Program-made: the position numbers and the translations under genes
The notes under the pieces: generated by a model
What the model was told of the DNA's origin: nothing
Database searches by the model: none
The model's input: the letters and a program-made list of their open reading frames with translations, nothing else
Shown here: positions 42,753 to 51,108 of the stretch, piece by piece
Numbering within the stretch: the stretch's first letter is position 1
Layout: the number at the start of each line of letters is the position of its first letter
Assembly (NCBI GenBank): GCA_948616985.1
Contig: CAPGDO010000003.1
Span: 62,001 to 126,000 of the forward strand
Source of the DNA: MGBC163016 sp910588905
GTDB taxonomy: Bacteria > Actinomycetota > Coriobacteriia > Coriobacteriales > Eggerthellaceae
Reading direction: 5' to 3'
Length of the DNA stretch: 64,000 bases

Positions 42753-43457
42753 ATGAAGCCGAGCGATCGTTTCTACCAACTGGCCATGCCTCTGTGGCAG
42801 AGCTATTTCGACCATCCCTTCGTCAAGGGGATCGGAGATGGGACCCTCAAGCGGGAGAAGTTCCGCTACTACATGATCCAAGACCATAAGTACCTGATGC
42901 AGTATGCGAAGGTCTTCGCGCTGGGCCTCATCAAGGCCACCGACGAGGACGATATGCGGATGTTCGCTGAGCTCATCACGGCTACCCTCGATACGGAGAA
43001 CGCCGTCCATCAAGCCTACTTGAGGGAATCAGGTGTCACGGAAGAGGTCATTCGCGAAACGCCCATGGCCCTCAACAACAAGTCATACACGGACTACATG
43101 ATAGCCCAGGCGACCAAGGGTGGCCTGCCGGAGATAGCCGTGGCCGTCCTGGCGTGCTCTTGGAGCTACAAGGTGATCGGCGATCACCTGACCTCTGACC
43201 CTGACAGGGACAAGAGCTCATTCTACGAACGCTGGATAGGCATGTATTCCTCTGAGGAGTACCGCTCAGCCAACGATGCCATGATCGCTTTCGTGGATCG
43301 CTCTTGCGAGGGCCTTACTGAAGAGCATCTGGCGCGCTTAGATGAGATCCTCCTGGATTGCAGCTCCTACGAATACCAATTCTGGGACATGGCCTGGTCA
43401 TTAGGGGAAACCTACACGCCCATCCCTTCGGTTGCTCAGAGCACCGAAGCGCTCTGA
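42753..43457 (+). CDS. tenA: TenA-family aminopyrimidine aminohydrolase (thiaminase II)
   Basis: The 234-residue all-helical protein hydrolyses aminopyrimidine breakdown products of thiamine so that HMP can be salvaged. Characteristic motifs: HPFVKGIGDGTLKREKFRYYMIQDHKYL (about 21-48), ALLACSWSY-like VLACSWSYKVIGDHL with the nucleophile Cys near residue 140, and the C-terminal YEYQFWDMAW with catalytic Glu near 207. The ATG at 42753 is preceded by CGAAGGAGCCC. It is a single gene, divergent from addB and ending in a repeat and stem-loop; no thi genes are adjacent. The 158-base upstream gap holds an eight-base inverted repeat but no convincing TPP riboswitch. Confidence 0.93.
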   Translation: MKPSDRFYQLAMPLWQSYFDHPFVKGIGDGTLKREKFRYYMIQDHKYLMQYAKVFALGLIKATDEDDMRMFAELITATLDTENAVHQAYLRESGVTEEVIRETPMALNNKSYTDYMIAQATKGGLPEIAVAVLACSWSYKVIGDHLTSDPDRDKSSFYERWIGMYSSEEYRSANDAMIAFVDRSCEGLTEEHLARLDEILLDCSSYEYQFWDMAWSLGETYTPIPSVAQSTEAL

Positions 43458-43489
43458 GCGAAAGGGCCTGCACGCGAAAGGGCCTGCAC
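43458..43489 (+). repeat. Tandem 16-base direct repeat
   Basis: Two perfect head-to-tail copies of GCGAAAGGGCCTGCAC directly follow the tenA stop codon; a third, degenerate copy runs into the stem-loop that follows. No coding potential is seen. Confidence 0.85.
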
Positions 43490-43494
43490 GCTAA

Positions 43495-43525
43495 AGAGGG
43501 CGCATCCTGTGCAGACGCACCCTCT
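43495..43525. terminator. Stem-loop after tenA, copy 1 of a repeated hairpin
   Basis: AGAGGGCGC and GCACCCTCT pair with one mismatch around a 13-base loop. It lies between the convergent tenA and amidohydrolase genes and is nearly identical, loop included, to the hairpin at 49155-49187. No U-run follows on either strand beyond CTCTC. Confidence 0.65.
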
Positions 43526-43541
43526 CAGCCGATCGATCGCG

Positions 43542-45212
43542 CTATCGCTCGTATACGACAGCGCCACCTAAGATGGTCTTCGCTACGGTAGTGGTGCGAT
43601 AGTCCTCCACGTCACCGATGATGAAGTCGTTATCGAACAGGCACATATCGGCGAAGTTGCCCACCTCAACGGAGCCCATCTTGTCGTCGTCATGACTGAA
43701 GAACGCGGCGTTCTTCGTGTACATGATGAGGGCCTGGATGGGCGTGACCTTGGACTCGTCACCCTTGGAGAGGGTATTGCCGGTCGTCTCGTCCAGGCGC
43801 GTGATGGCGTAGTACATGCCGAGCATCGGGTCAGGGGTGACCACCGGGCTGTCGGAGCTGCCGCCGGCGAGAATACCCTCGCGGAACATGAGGCCCGGCG
43901 ACTGGAAGCGCTCGGCCTGCTCGGGCCAGAACAGCGGCTCCTCGCCCATCTGGGCGACGATGGTCGGCTGCAGGCACACGCCCACACCCAGTTCGCGCAT
44001 GATGGGCCACTGGTCCTCGTAGGGTAGCTGGTAGTGGATGAGGTAGTGGCGCAGCTCCTTGACCGGGCGGATCTTATTGGCCTCCTGGAAGGCGTGGAGC
44101 GCGCGGTCCTCACTGGCGTCGCCGATGGTGTGGATGCCGAACTGCCAGCCCAGCTCCGTGGCCTTGCATACCAGGGCGTCGATCTCCTCCTGACTGTAGA
44201 TGGTGTCGCCGTAGAAGCCGGGACGCTGGCGGTACTCACGACGGCTCATGGCGGCGGTGAAAGCGGCAGTGATGCCGTCAAGCGTGACCTTGCAGCCGTT
44301 GAGCTTGAGCATCTCGTCGCCGAAGCCGGTGACGCAGTCCATCTCGTCCAGGCGGCGCAAGTTGTCCTCGAAGGAGCCGAACTGCGGGTCCAGGTAGAAC
44401 ATGAGGTTGGCGCGGTAGCTCAGTCGCTTCTGGCGGTGCGCCTCGTTGTACATATGCATCTGCTTGTAGTTGAGGTTGGCGTCGATGACGCTCGTGATGC
44501 CGAAGGCGTTGAGCTTTCGGCCGATGAGTTCGATGGACTCGAGGTGCTGTTCGTCGGTGAGGGCGGGCTTGGTCTTGAGCATGGGCTGTAGCGCGCCGTT
44601 CTCCCAGAGCAGGCCGTTGAGCTCGCCATCCTCGTAGTGGCCGATCTCGGCGCCCTCGGGCTGCGGGGTGTCCTTGGTGTAGCCGCAGGCCTCAAGGGCG
44701 AGCGAGTTGGCGGCAATGGTGTGCACGGTCATATGCAGCAGGAACACAGGGTTGTTCGGCGCCACGGCGTCAAGGTCGCGGCGGGTGATGAGCTCCTGGC
44801 TGTCCTCCCAGATGAGCTCGTTCCAGCCGTCGCCCTCGATCCACTCGCCGGGCTTGGCCTGGGCGGCCTTCTCAGCCACAGCGTCCAGGATGGCCTGGCG
44901 GCTCTTGACGCCCATGAAGTCCAGGTTCAACAGGTTCTCGCCGCTCCACTTCGCATGCATGTGGCACTCGACGAAGCCGGGCGTGAGGATCTGGCCCGTC
45001 GCATCGATGACCTTGGTGTGCTTGCCGATGAAGGGCTCAACGTCGGCAGCCGTGCCCACGGCGATGATCTTGCCGTCCTTGGCGGCCACGCCGCCGTCCT
45101 CGATGATAGGGAAGTCGGTCTTACCGGCCTTGACCTCGTCGCAGGTGATGGCGACAGTGTAGATCTTCGGATGCTGGATGACCAGATCGGCTTCGGGATA
45201 CCATGTGCTCAT
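43542..45212 (-). CDS. YtcJ-type metal-dependent amidohydrolase (Amidohydro_3)
   Basis: The 556-residue enzyme belongs to the amidohydrolase superfamily and should hydrolyse an amide, lactam or imide with one or two zinc ions. Metal ligands are visible: HMH in VECHMHAKW (near residue 73), the IHTIGD motif near 338, and the final Asp in GGSSDSPV near 450. The C-terminal beta-sandwich segment GSVEVGNFADMCLFDND is also typical. The start MSTWYPEADLVIQ at 45212 follows GAAGGAGAGCGC; 30 more residues upstream are open but unlike the family. Third codon positions look more G/C-rich than in neighbouring genes, suggesting recent transfer. It is divergent from a multi-spanning membrane protein that could import its substrate. 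Confidence 0.92.
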   Translation of the reverse strand: MSTWYPEADLVIQHPKIYTVAITCDEVKAGKTDFPIIEDGGVAAKDGKIIAVGTAADVEPFIGKHTKVIDATGQILTPGFVECHMHAKWSGENLLNLDFMGVKSRQAILDAVAEKAAQAKPGEWIEGDGWNELIWEDSQELITRRDLDAVAPNNPVFLLHMTVHTIAANSLALEACGYTKDTPQPEGAEIGHYEDGELNGLLWENGALQPMLKTKPALTDEQHLESIELIGRKLNAFGITSVIDANLNYKQMHMYNEAHRQKRLSYRANLMFYLDPQFGSFEDNLRRLDEMDCVTGFGDEMLKLNGCKVTLDGITAAFTAAMSRREYRQRPGFYGDTIYSQEEIDALVCKATELGWQFGIHTIGDASEDRALHAFQEANKIRPVKELRHYLIHYQLPYEDQWPIMRELGVGVCLQPTIVAQMGEEPLFWPEQAERFQSPGLMFREGILAGGSSDSPVVTPDPMLGMYYAITRLDETTGNTLSKGDESKVTPIQALIMYTKNAAFFSHDDDKMGSVEVGNFADMCLFDNDFIIGDVEDYRTTTVAKTILGGAVVYER

Positions 45213-45587
45213 AAGCGCTCTCCTTCTCTGTTCTCTGGATAGTCCCGCAGAGGAGAGCGAAGGGCTTCCGGCTGGCGCGGCAAATACCAAGGCTGCGCTC
45301 ATCGGCGGCCCAAGACGGCATCTCGTATCATCCCGACACCTATGGTATCCACCTGAGGTCAGAACCGGAATCAGTCAAAAGGATGACATCGAACCGATAA
45401 TCATCTCTTCGACCGATATCGGTTCTTGGAGAACATGGGTTACGATCCTATGGTCCAGAACCTTCCTCAGAAAATGCCCTTTAACTGCCACGGAGAGCAT
45501 TCCCTGTGCGCATTCTCGTATCCCTTGAACGACAGAGGGATCGAACAAAGGCTGCTTTCACCAACAACGAAGAGAGAAGGTACTCTC
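45213..45587. promoter_or_regulatory. Divergent control region of amidohydrolase and membrane protein
   Basis: No gene is seen in these 375 bases. A nine-base inverted repeat GAACCGATA/TATCGGTTC lies at 45391-45399 and 45417-45425, and its right arm contains a perfect 12-base palindrome ACCGATATCGGT (45412-45423). ACCGATA also recurs as a direct repeat 19 bases apart. This is an operator-like array placed where one regulator could control both genes; the LuxR-type proteins at 46895 and 47668 are candidates. Confidence 0.5.
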
Positions 45588-46823
45588 ATGAAGAACTCAT
45601 TCCTTGATGAGGATATGGACGAGCAGGTATATGCACCCGAGGACCGATCATCCGACCGGGCCGTATCCCGTCTTGAGATCTTACCGGCATTCATCGGGAC
45701 GGTCGTCTTCGCTATCGCGTTGTACCTGCTCATGACTGCTGTGCAACCGATGCTCATGAGCAACGATCTCATCTATGGCTTCAGCACCATGATGGCCGGG
45801 TGTATGGAGGGGGGCCCTCTGTACTATGTCGCCTGGTTCTTCGCTGACCTGACCGAAGGCTCGTTCATCGCCGCCTTACCTGCCTCCATCGGCATGATCA
45901 TCATGGGCTTTGTAGCGGCAGCGTTAGAGCGACGCAAGTCACCCTGGGCTGGTACGGGCGTGGCGGGCAATGGGAAGATTTTCACCGTCATGTTCGTGAC
46001 CACATGCCTCTCGCTCATCCTCGGACAGGTGCTCTACGATTGGATGTTCACTAGTGGCTGGATCCCCACCTTCGCCACAGTCCTTACCGTACAGGTATTC
46101 GTCATCTTCTATGGCCCAGAGCTGAAGAAGGTGGCTACATCGCTCATCGTAGGCACCGTTGTCACCTGCCCCGTGTGCTTTGCGTTGCTCTACGGCATCA
46201 TCTCGCCATTGGGTTTGCCGCTCTTCATTGCCGTGTCCATCGGTGTCGCCATCATCGTGCCAGCATGTTCGCTGCTCTTCCGCCTGATGCCCTGGATGAC
46301 CATCCCTGCTCCTACAGAAGGGCCGAACCCCACCGATCAGCCCAAGAGCCGCTTCTTCGTGAGCCAAGTGCTTGGCGATATCGGGCAATTGACCATCTGG
46401 GGCAGCACGTGGGCTACGGTGGGTATGTACGTAGGCGGCATCATCTCCTGGGTGATGAACCCGCTATCCCCTGCCTATGGATCGGGCAACTTTCCACTGC
46501 TCATCATGGTCCAGCTGATCACAGGCGCCCTTGCCATCCTCATTTGGTATCCCAAGTGGAAGAGGAGTGGCATGGCTTTCACTTTTGCTGGTATCGTATT
46601 CGCGTCAGCCATCGTGAGCACCTATCCTCCAAGCTGGACCATCGTCATCCCAACCATACTCATCGGTGCCGTAGTGTTCGCACCCCTGGTAGAATGGGTA
46701 TTCAAGGTGTTTCGCTTCAAGGGAAGCTACCACCCCATATGCTTGATCCAACTATCCATCTTCACCGTGTGCATCGCATGGTCATTCGTCGTCATGTACG
46801 GCGTGATGCCACTCCTGGGATGA
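45588..46823 (+). CDS. Unrecognised multi-spanning membrane protein, transporter-like
   Basis: I do not recognise this 411-residue protein with certainty. After an acidic cytoplasmic N-terminus (MKNSFLDEDMDEQ and on to about residue 30) there are about eleven hydrophobic segments, several with Gly/Pro breaks such as YGFSTMMAGCMEGG and FYGPELKKV typical of carriers. A hydrophilic loop (PAPTEGPNPTDQPKSR) near residue 250 splits it into halves. The start at 45588 has GAGAGAAGG upstream; the frame is open further back but without good sites. It is divergent from the amidohydrolase and followed by a stem-loop and a convergent LuxR-type regulator. Import of an amide or peptide-like compound for the amidohydrolase is an inference from neighbourhood only. 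Confidence 0.7.
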   Translation: MKNSFLDEDMDEQVYAPEDRSSDRAVSRLEILPAFIGTVVFAIALYLLMTAVQPMLMSNDLIYGFSTMMAGCMEGGPLYYVAWFFADLTEGSFIAALPASIGMIIMGFVAAALERRKSPWAGTGVAGNGKIFTVMFVTTCLSLILGQVLYDWMFTSGWIPTFATVLTVQVFVIFYGPELKKVATSLIVGTVVTCPVCFALLYGIISPLGLPLFIAVSIGVAIIVPACSLLFRLMPWMTIPAPTEGPNPTDQPKSRFFVSQVLGDIGQLTIWGSTWATVGMYVGGIISWVMNPLSPAYGSGNFPLLIMVQLITGALAILIWYPKWKRSGMAFTFAGIVFASAIVSTYPPSWTIVIPTILIGAVVFAPLVEWVFKVFRFKGSYHPICLIQLSIFTVCIAWSFVVMYGVMPLLG

Positions 46824-46852
46824 TAGCGATATAGATACAACAGTGTTCATCG

Positions 46853-46888
46853 AACCCCAGGGCGCCACATCCGAGGCATCCTGGGGTT
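46853..46888. terminator. Bidirectional stem-loop between membrane protein and luxR-type gene
   Basis: AACCCCAGG and its exact complement form a nine-base stem with an 18-base loop, 30 bases after the membrane-protein stop and just before the stop of the convergent regulator. A short GTTGTT follows on the plus strand. Confidence 0.6.
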
Positions 46889-46894
46889 GTTGAT

Positions 46895-47272
46895 CTACGC
46901 TGCCCCATGCATGAGGGCAGCAAGGGCAGTCCGATTCGAAACGCCAACCTTGGCATAGATGTTCTGAAGGTGCGTTTTGACCGTGGACCGGCTGATGTAT
47001 AACCGGCGCGCCATCTGGTCATTAGTGAGCCCTTCGGCGGCAAGAGCTACCACATCACGCTCTCGGGCGGTAAGCACATTGAAGATAGAGGGTGGCTCAC
47101 CCTCTAAGGGCTTTTCGGCGGGTACGCTGATCTCAGGCAGCGAGACAACGTGGATGCTGAAGGCACAGGCATTGGTGGGGTCATCCTCGACCTGCAGTTG
47201 GAAGCGCTGTCCTTGGGCATTGGCGAAGCGGAGACACCGGTCGGCTCCGTGGGTGATGGCTTGAGCGGTCAT
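46895..47272 (-). CDS. Small LuxR-type HTH regulator
   Basis: This 125-residue protein ends in a complete GerE/LuxR DNA-binding domain (about residues 66-122): LTARERDVVALAAEGLTNDQMARRLYISRSTVKTHLQNIYAKV. The 65 preceding residues are soluble and show no receiver, PAS or membrane segment; VEDDPTNACAFSIHVV could be a small effector domain. The ATG at 47272 has GGGGGAGGG upstream; a TTG at 47326 would add 18 residues but has no good site. It is divergent from a membrane-bound LuxR regulator and convergent with the transporter-like gene. Local control of the amidohydrolase and transporter pair is likely but not shown. Confidence 0.85.
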   Translation of the reverse strand: MTAQAITHGADRCLRFANAQGQRFQLQVEDDPTNACAFSIHVVSLPEISVPAEKPLEGEPPSIFNVLTARERDVVALAAEGLTNDQMARRLYISRSTVKTHLQNIYAKVGVSNRTALAALMHGAA

Positions 47273-47667
47273 GGCGATGTTACCCTCCCCCTCGCGGTAG
47301 CTGCTTCCCCTCCAGAGAAGATCCAAAGGGGAAGCGGTGGGATGATTCGCAGCCGTCGCTCTTCTTGCGAGATTGCGATAGGTCTGACGCGTCTGACCCT
47401 CAGCTCCTTCCCTCTACATATGACCCTTCCTCAGATAACGGGCCGGATGCGCGTGCTGGCTGTATCATGAGCCCCTCGCTTCCGTCGCACAATCCTACGC
47501 ATGAGTTTAATTATGAGACGACGGGCATCTAACCCCAAAGGGATTAGATCCTTCCATGGATGTTTCGCTACACTGAGACATGCCGCAAGAGGACCATGAA
47601 GCCGATGGGGGGTCGACTATATGAGTCCATCCGCTTCGCTTGCTCGGTCAGCAGCAAGGTGATCACG
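47273..47667. promoter_or_regulatory. Divergent region between two LuxR-type regulators
   Basis: No gene is seen in these 395 bases (some initiation codons for the plus-strand gene lie in the last 108). Two inverted repeats stand out: GCTTCCCCT/AGGGGAAGC at 47303-47335 in the leader of the small regulator, and ATCTAA/TTAGAT with inner CCC/GGG at 47527-47549 before the membrane-bound regulator. GTCTGAC occurs twice, nine bases apart (47382 and 47391). Confidence 0.45.
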
Positions 47668-49149
47668 ATGAGCATCAAGACCACTCATCGCACAGGGTTC
47701 AGACGCGTTATCTGCGACCTGCGTCGCCAACCGACACCCTTCTTGCTCTTCACCGCGTACAAGACGTTCGCTATCTTGCTCTTCCTTCAAGGCTTCTTCT
47801 TTTCGGACGCCTTTGAGATAGCAGGAGACGCGACCATCCCCGTTTCAGCTCTCTTCCTCTTGGTCTGCGCAGCTGTTTTTCTGTTCTTCGCCCTTCGCTT
47901 CAAGAGGATCACGATCGTTGATAAGGATGGCTATCTCTGGGCTCTCGCCGTGAGCATGACGCTTGGATCCTTCTTCCTCTTCGTGGAAGGACAGAGCGAT
48001 ATGGCGCATGAAGGGATCCGAACGATTGTCTTCGGGGCAGGCATTGCGCTCCTCGCCGTTGGAACGGTGGGCATCCATATCGAATTGGGACGATTCTTCG
48101 GGATGCTCGGGATGATGCCCACGATGACCTATGGGATAGCCTCAGGGCTCGCCGCGGGCATAGCCTCTTTGATCCTGACCCTCTTAGGTCCCATGGTGTG
48201 CTGGCTGCTCGCTTTCGTGATGCCCGCTCTCATTGTGGTACTTTTCCGCTGTGCCCGTCTGAGCGCCTTCCCCAATCAGTGTGCACTCTATCGCGAATCC
48301 ACCATCGAATTGCTCATCCCCTACCGCTTCCTCGCCACGTCCGTCACCCAAGGCCTAGCTTTAGGGATACCCCTTGGATTCGCAAGCGCCTCTGGCGTCT
48401 TCTTCCAGGAGCTCGACGCGGCTAGCTATGTAGTAGCAGCGATCCTGGCATTCCTCACCGTCTTGACGTTCCAGATGGATTTCAATCAGTCCATCTATCA
48501 GATCGGATTTCCTCTCGCTGGTGCCGGCCTGCTCGCTGCAGGTCTCCTCGGTCCATCCTCGCCGACCGCTGTGTTCCTCCAGACAGCAGGGTTCCTCTAC
48601 TTGGATCTGGTCCTCTGGGGGCTTGGTTCATATCTCATCAAGAACTGCGATCAACCTGCCACCTGGTTAGCCTCCTGCCCGAGCGCAGCTCTCATGACGG
48701 GACGCGCCTTCGGGATCATGATAGGTGCCATAGCGCTCCATGAGCTCTCGAATGAGGGGGAGGTCATGGCGTTCTTCTGCGGACTCGCATTCCTGATGCT
48801 CATAATGGCCCTGGTATTGAATAAGGGATCGAATCTGCGCACGGGTTGGGGGTTCGTACGTCCTGGGGATCCAGACGAAGCAGCGGATAGCTTGCGTACC
48901 TGCGAAGTGGTTGCTCAGGAGTTCGGATTGACCCCGCGCGAACAGCAGATCATGCATAGCATCATCAGTGGCCAGTCACGCAAAGAGATCGCTACGGATC
49001 TCTTCGTTGCTCCCAACACCATCAAGACGCATATGCATAACCTCTACGGTAAGCTCGATGTCCATTCCGAGGCCGAACTGAAAGCTTTCATTGCGAAGCG
49101 GGAGCGGATGTTCGCATCCGAGATATCCTCTGACCCCGTCTCCGAGTAG
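47668..49149 (+). CDS. LuxR-type regulator with multi-helix membrane domain
   Basis: From the chosen start the protein has 494 residues: a short basic leader, about twelve hydrophobic segments between residues 27 and 400, and a C-terminal LuxR/GerE domain (about 425-480) with LTPREQQIMHSIISGQSRKEIATDLFVAPNTIKTHMHNLYGKL. This architecture, a membrane sensor joined directly to a LuxR DNA-binding domain, is strongly expanded in Eggerthellaceae, where members usually sit next to the catabolic genes they control. The ATG at 47668 follows AAGGTGATCACG. Alternatives at 47596 (after AGAGGACC) and 47560 would only lengthen the soluble leader. The stop is followed at once by a strong stem-loop. The ligand is unknown; the neighbouring amidohydrolase substrate is a fair guess. 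Confidence 0.88.
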   Translation: MSIKTTHRTGFRRVICDLRRQPTPFLLFTAYKTFAILLFLQGFFFSDAFEIAGDATIPVSALFLLVCAAVFLFFALRFKRITIVDKDGYLWALAVSMTLGSFFLFVEGQSDMAHEGIRTIVFGAGIALLAVGTVGIHIELGRFFGMLGMMPTMTYGIASGLAAGIASLILTLLGPMVCWLLAFVMPALIVVLFRCARLSAFPNQCALYRESTIELLIPYRFLATSVTQGLALGIPLGFASASGVFFQELDAASYVVAAILAFLTVLTFQMDFNQSIYQIGFPLAGAGLLAAGLLGPSSPTAVFLQTAGFLYLDLVLWGLGSYLIKNCDQPATWLASCPSAALMTGRAFGIMIGAIALHELSNEGEVMAFFCGLAFLMLIMALVLNKGSNLRTGWGFVRPGDPDEAADSLRTCEVVAQEFGLTPREQQIMHSIISGQSRKEIATDLFVAPNTIKTHMHNLYGKLDVHSEAELKAFIAKRERMFASEISSDPVSE

Positions 49150-49154
49150 AGATA

Positions 49155-49187
49155 AAGAGGGCGCATCCTGTGCGGACGCGCCCTCTT
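49155..49187. terminator. Strong bidirectional stem-loop, copy 2 of a repeated hairpin
   Basis: AAGAGGGCGC and its exact complement form a ten-base stem with a 13-base loop. It lies between the convergent regulator (stop at 49149) and atpC (stop at 49225) and matches the hairpin at 43495-43525 almost base for base, including the loop core ATCCTGTGC. Confidence 0.8.
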
Positions 49188-49224
49188 CAAACAGGCTCAA
49201 TATGCTAGGAGGGAACGCTGGGCT

Positions 49225-49659
49225 TTAAGCGTTGTTCTCCTTATAGGCGATCTGCGTCTCATACCATTCCAGACGCTTGCGGCTGACCCGCAGCTCAACG
49301 CTGGTCTGTTCGCCTTCCTCTTGCTCAAGATCAGCGATATGACCACGCATGGCTTCGGCCTTCTTACGAACCTCTTCGACGTCGATGGTATCAACATCGC
49401 AACCGAAGCGGCCGAGCACCGTCAGGATGTTGTTGAACACCTGACTGGCTCCTTCATAGAGCAGGAACTTGCGCTGCTCCTTGCCCGCTTCGTCCAGGTT
49501 CAGGGTGAGCACGCCGCCGTTCTTGTTGGTGGCCACGATCATCTCGTGGCCCGGTAGCACACCATAGGAACCCTCGGCCGAAGGAACCGATGCGTAGGCT
49601 ATCTCGCCCGCGAACAGCTCGCGCGTGGGGATGCAGACGACGCAACGGAGGGCAGCCAT
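49225..49659 (-). CDS. atpC: F1F0 ATP synthase subunit epsilon
   Basis: The 144-residue central-stalk subunit links rotation to F1 and can inhibit hydrolysis. The N-terminal beta-sandwich shows CVVCIPTRELFAGEIAYASVPSAEGSYGVLPGHEMIV; the usual two-helix C-terminus is present but contains a very acidic stretch (LEQEEGEQTS) near residue 118. The ATG directly abuts the atpD TAA. It is the last gene of the operon, followed by the stem-loop at 49155-49187. Length is normal. Confidence 0.94.
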   Translation of the reverse strand: MAALRCVVCIPTRELFAGEIAYASVPSAEGSYGVLPGHEMIVATNKNGGVLTLNLDEAGKEQRKFLLYEGASQVFNNILTVLGRFGCDVDTIDVEEVRKKAEAMRGHIADLEQEEGEQTSVELRVSRKRLEWYETQIAYKENNA

Positions 49660-51108
49660 TTATGCCTCATCCTTCTGCATGGCCTCATAGGCAGCATACA
49701 CGTCCTCGATGGGGCCCTTATTGACGAAGCACTGCTCGGGGATGTGGTCGCACTTGCCGTCCAGGATCTCCTTGAAGGAGCGCACGGTGTCCTCGATGGG
49801 AACGTAGACGCCCGGAACACCCGTGAAGACCTCAGCCACATGGAACGGCTGCCCCAGGAACTTCTGAACCTTACGGGCACGGTTCACCGTGATCTTCTGA
49901 TCCTCGGAGAGCTCGTCCATGCCCAAGATGGCGATGATGTCTTGCAGGTCCTTGTACTCCTGCAGGATCTGCTGCACACCCACGGCCACGTCGTAGTGCT
50001 CCTGGCCCACGATCTCAGGGTCAAGGGCGCGAGAGGTGGAGTCGAGCGGGTCCACAGCGGGGTAGATGCCCAGCTCGGCGATGCCGCGGGAAAGGACCGT
50101 CTTCGCATCCAAGTGGGTGAACGTGGTTGCCGGCGCCGGGTCGGTCAGGTCGTCTGCGGGAACGTAGACAGCCTGCACCGAGGTGATGGAACCGGTGGTG
50201 GTGGAGCAGATGCGCTCCTGCAGGTCACCCATCTCCGTAGCCAGAGTAGGCTGGTAACCCACAGCGGAGGGCATGCGGCCCAGCAGTGCGGATACCTCAG
50301 AACCCGCCTGGGTGAAGCGGAAGATGTTGTCGATGAAGAGCAGAACGTCCTGGCCCTGATCACGGAAGTACTCGGCTTCGGTGAGGCCGGCCAGGCCAAC
50401 GCGCAGACGGGCCCCAGGAGGCTCGTTCATCTGACCGTAGACCAGACAGGTCTTCTCGATAACGCCGGACTCTTCCATCTCCAGGTAGAGGTCCGTGCCT
50501 TCGCGGGTGCGCTCACCCACGCCGGTGAAGACGGAGGTGCCACCATGCTCCTGAGCCAGGTTGTTGATGAGCTCCTGGATGGTAACGGTCTTGCCTACGC
50601 CAGCGCCACCGAACAGACCCGTCTTGCCGCCCTTGACGTAGGGCTCGATCAGGTCGACCACCTTGATGCCCGTCTCGAAGGTCTCCGTAGAGGTGATGAG
50701 GGTGTCGAAGGCCGGAGCCGGGTGGTGGATGGGCATCCATTCCACATCCGTGGGCATGGGCTTGCCGTCAACCGGCTCGCCCAGCACGTTCCAGATGCGG
50801 CCCAAGGTTGCCTGGCCCACAGGCATCATGATGGGGTTGCCCGTGTCGACGGCGTCAACGCCGCGCACGAGGCCGTCGGTGGAAGTCATGGCAACGGTGC
50901 GCACGATGTCGCCCGGAAGCTGTGTTTCCACTTCCAGTACCGTGCTGAAGTGCCCAGACGGCGTTTCCGCATCAACGGTGAGCGCGTTGTAGATGGCCGG
51001 CATCTGATCCGGCGGGAACTCAACGTCAACAACAGCGCCGACAACGCGGACGATGCGTCCGGTAGCACCCGTGCCCTGACTCCTTTCCTTGTAGATAGTA
51101 TCAGCCAT
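49660..51108 (-). CDS. atpD: F1F0 ATP synthase subunit beta
   Basis: The 482-residue catalytic subunit makes or hydrolyses ATP at the alpha-beta interface. Walker A GGAGVGKT lies near residue 167, the catalytic Glu is in GERTREG near 199, Walker B in VLLFIDNIFRF, and the DELSEDQK motif near 402 matches the DELSEED contact to gamma. The C-terminal FLGQPFHVAEVFTG is intact. The ATG abuts the atpG stop and the stop abuts the atpC start, so atpG-atpD-atpC are joined without a spare base. Confidence 0.98.
   Translation of the reverse strand: MADTIYKERSQGTGATGRIVRVVGAVVDVEFPPDQMPAIYNALTVDAETPSGHFSTVLEVETQLPGDIVRTVAMTSTDGLVRGVDAVDTGNPIMMPVGQATLGRIWNVLGEPVDGKPMPTDVEWMPIHHPAPAFDTLITSTETFETGIKVVDLIEPYVKGGKTGLFGGAGVGKTVTIQELINNLAQEHGGTSVFTGVGERTREGTDLYLEMEESGVIEKTCLVYGQMNEPPGARLRVGLAGLTEAEYFRDQGQDVLLFIDNIFRFTQAGSEVSALLGRMPSAVGYQPTLATEMGDLQERICSTTTGSITSVQAVYVPADDLTDPAPATTFTHLDAKTVLSRGIAELGIYPAVDPLDSTSRALDPEIVGQEHYDVAVGVQQILQEYKDLQDIIAILGMDELSEDQKITVNRARKVQKFLGQPFHVAEVFTGVPGVYVPIEDTVRSFKEILDGKCDHIPEQCFVNKGPIEDVYAAYEAMQKDEA

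Noticed and set aside
43692..45242. Long plus-strand frames opposite the amidohydrolase.
   Set aside because: They lack ribosome sites and motifs, and their composition follows from the G/C-rich codons of the real gene on the other strand.
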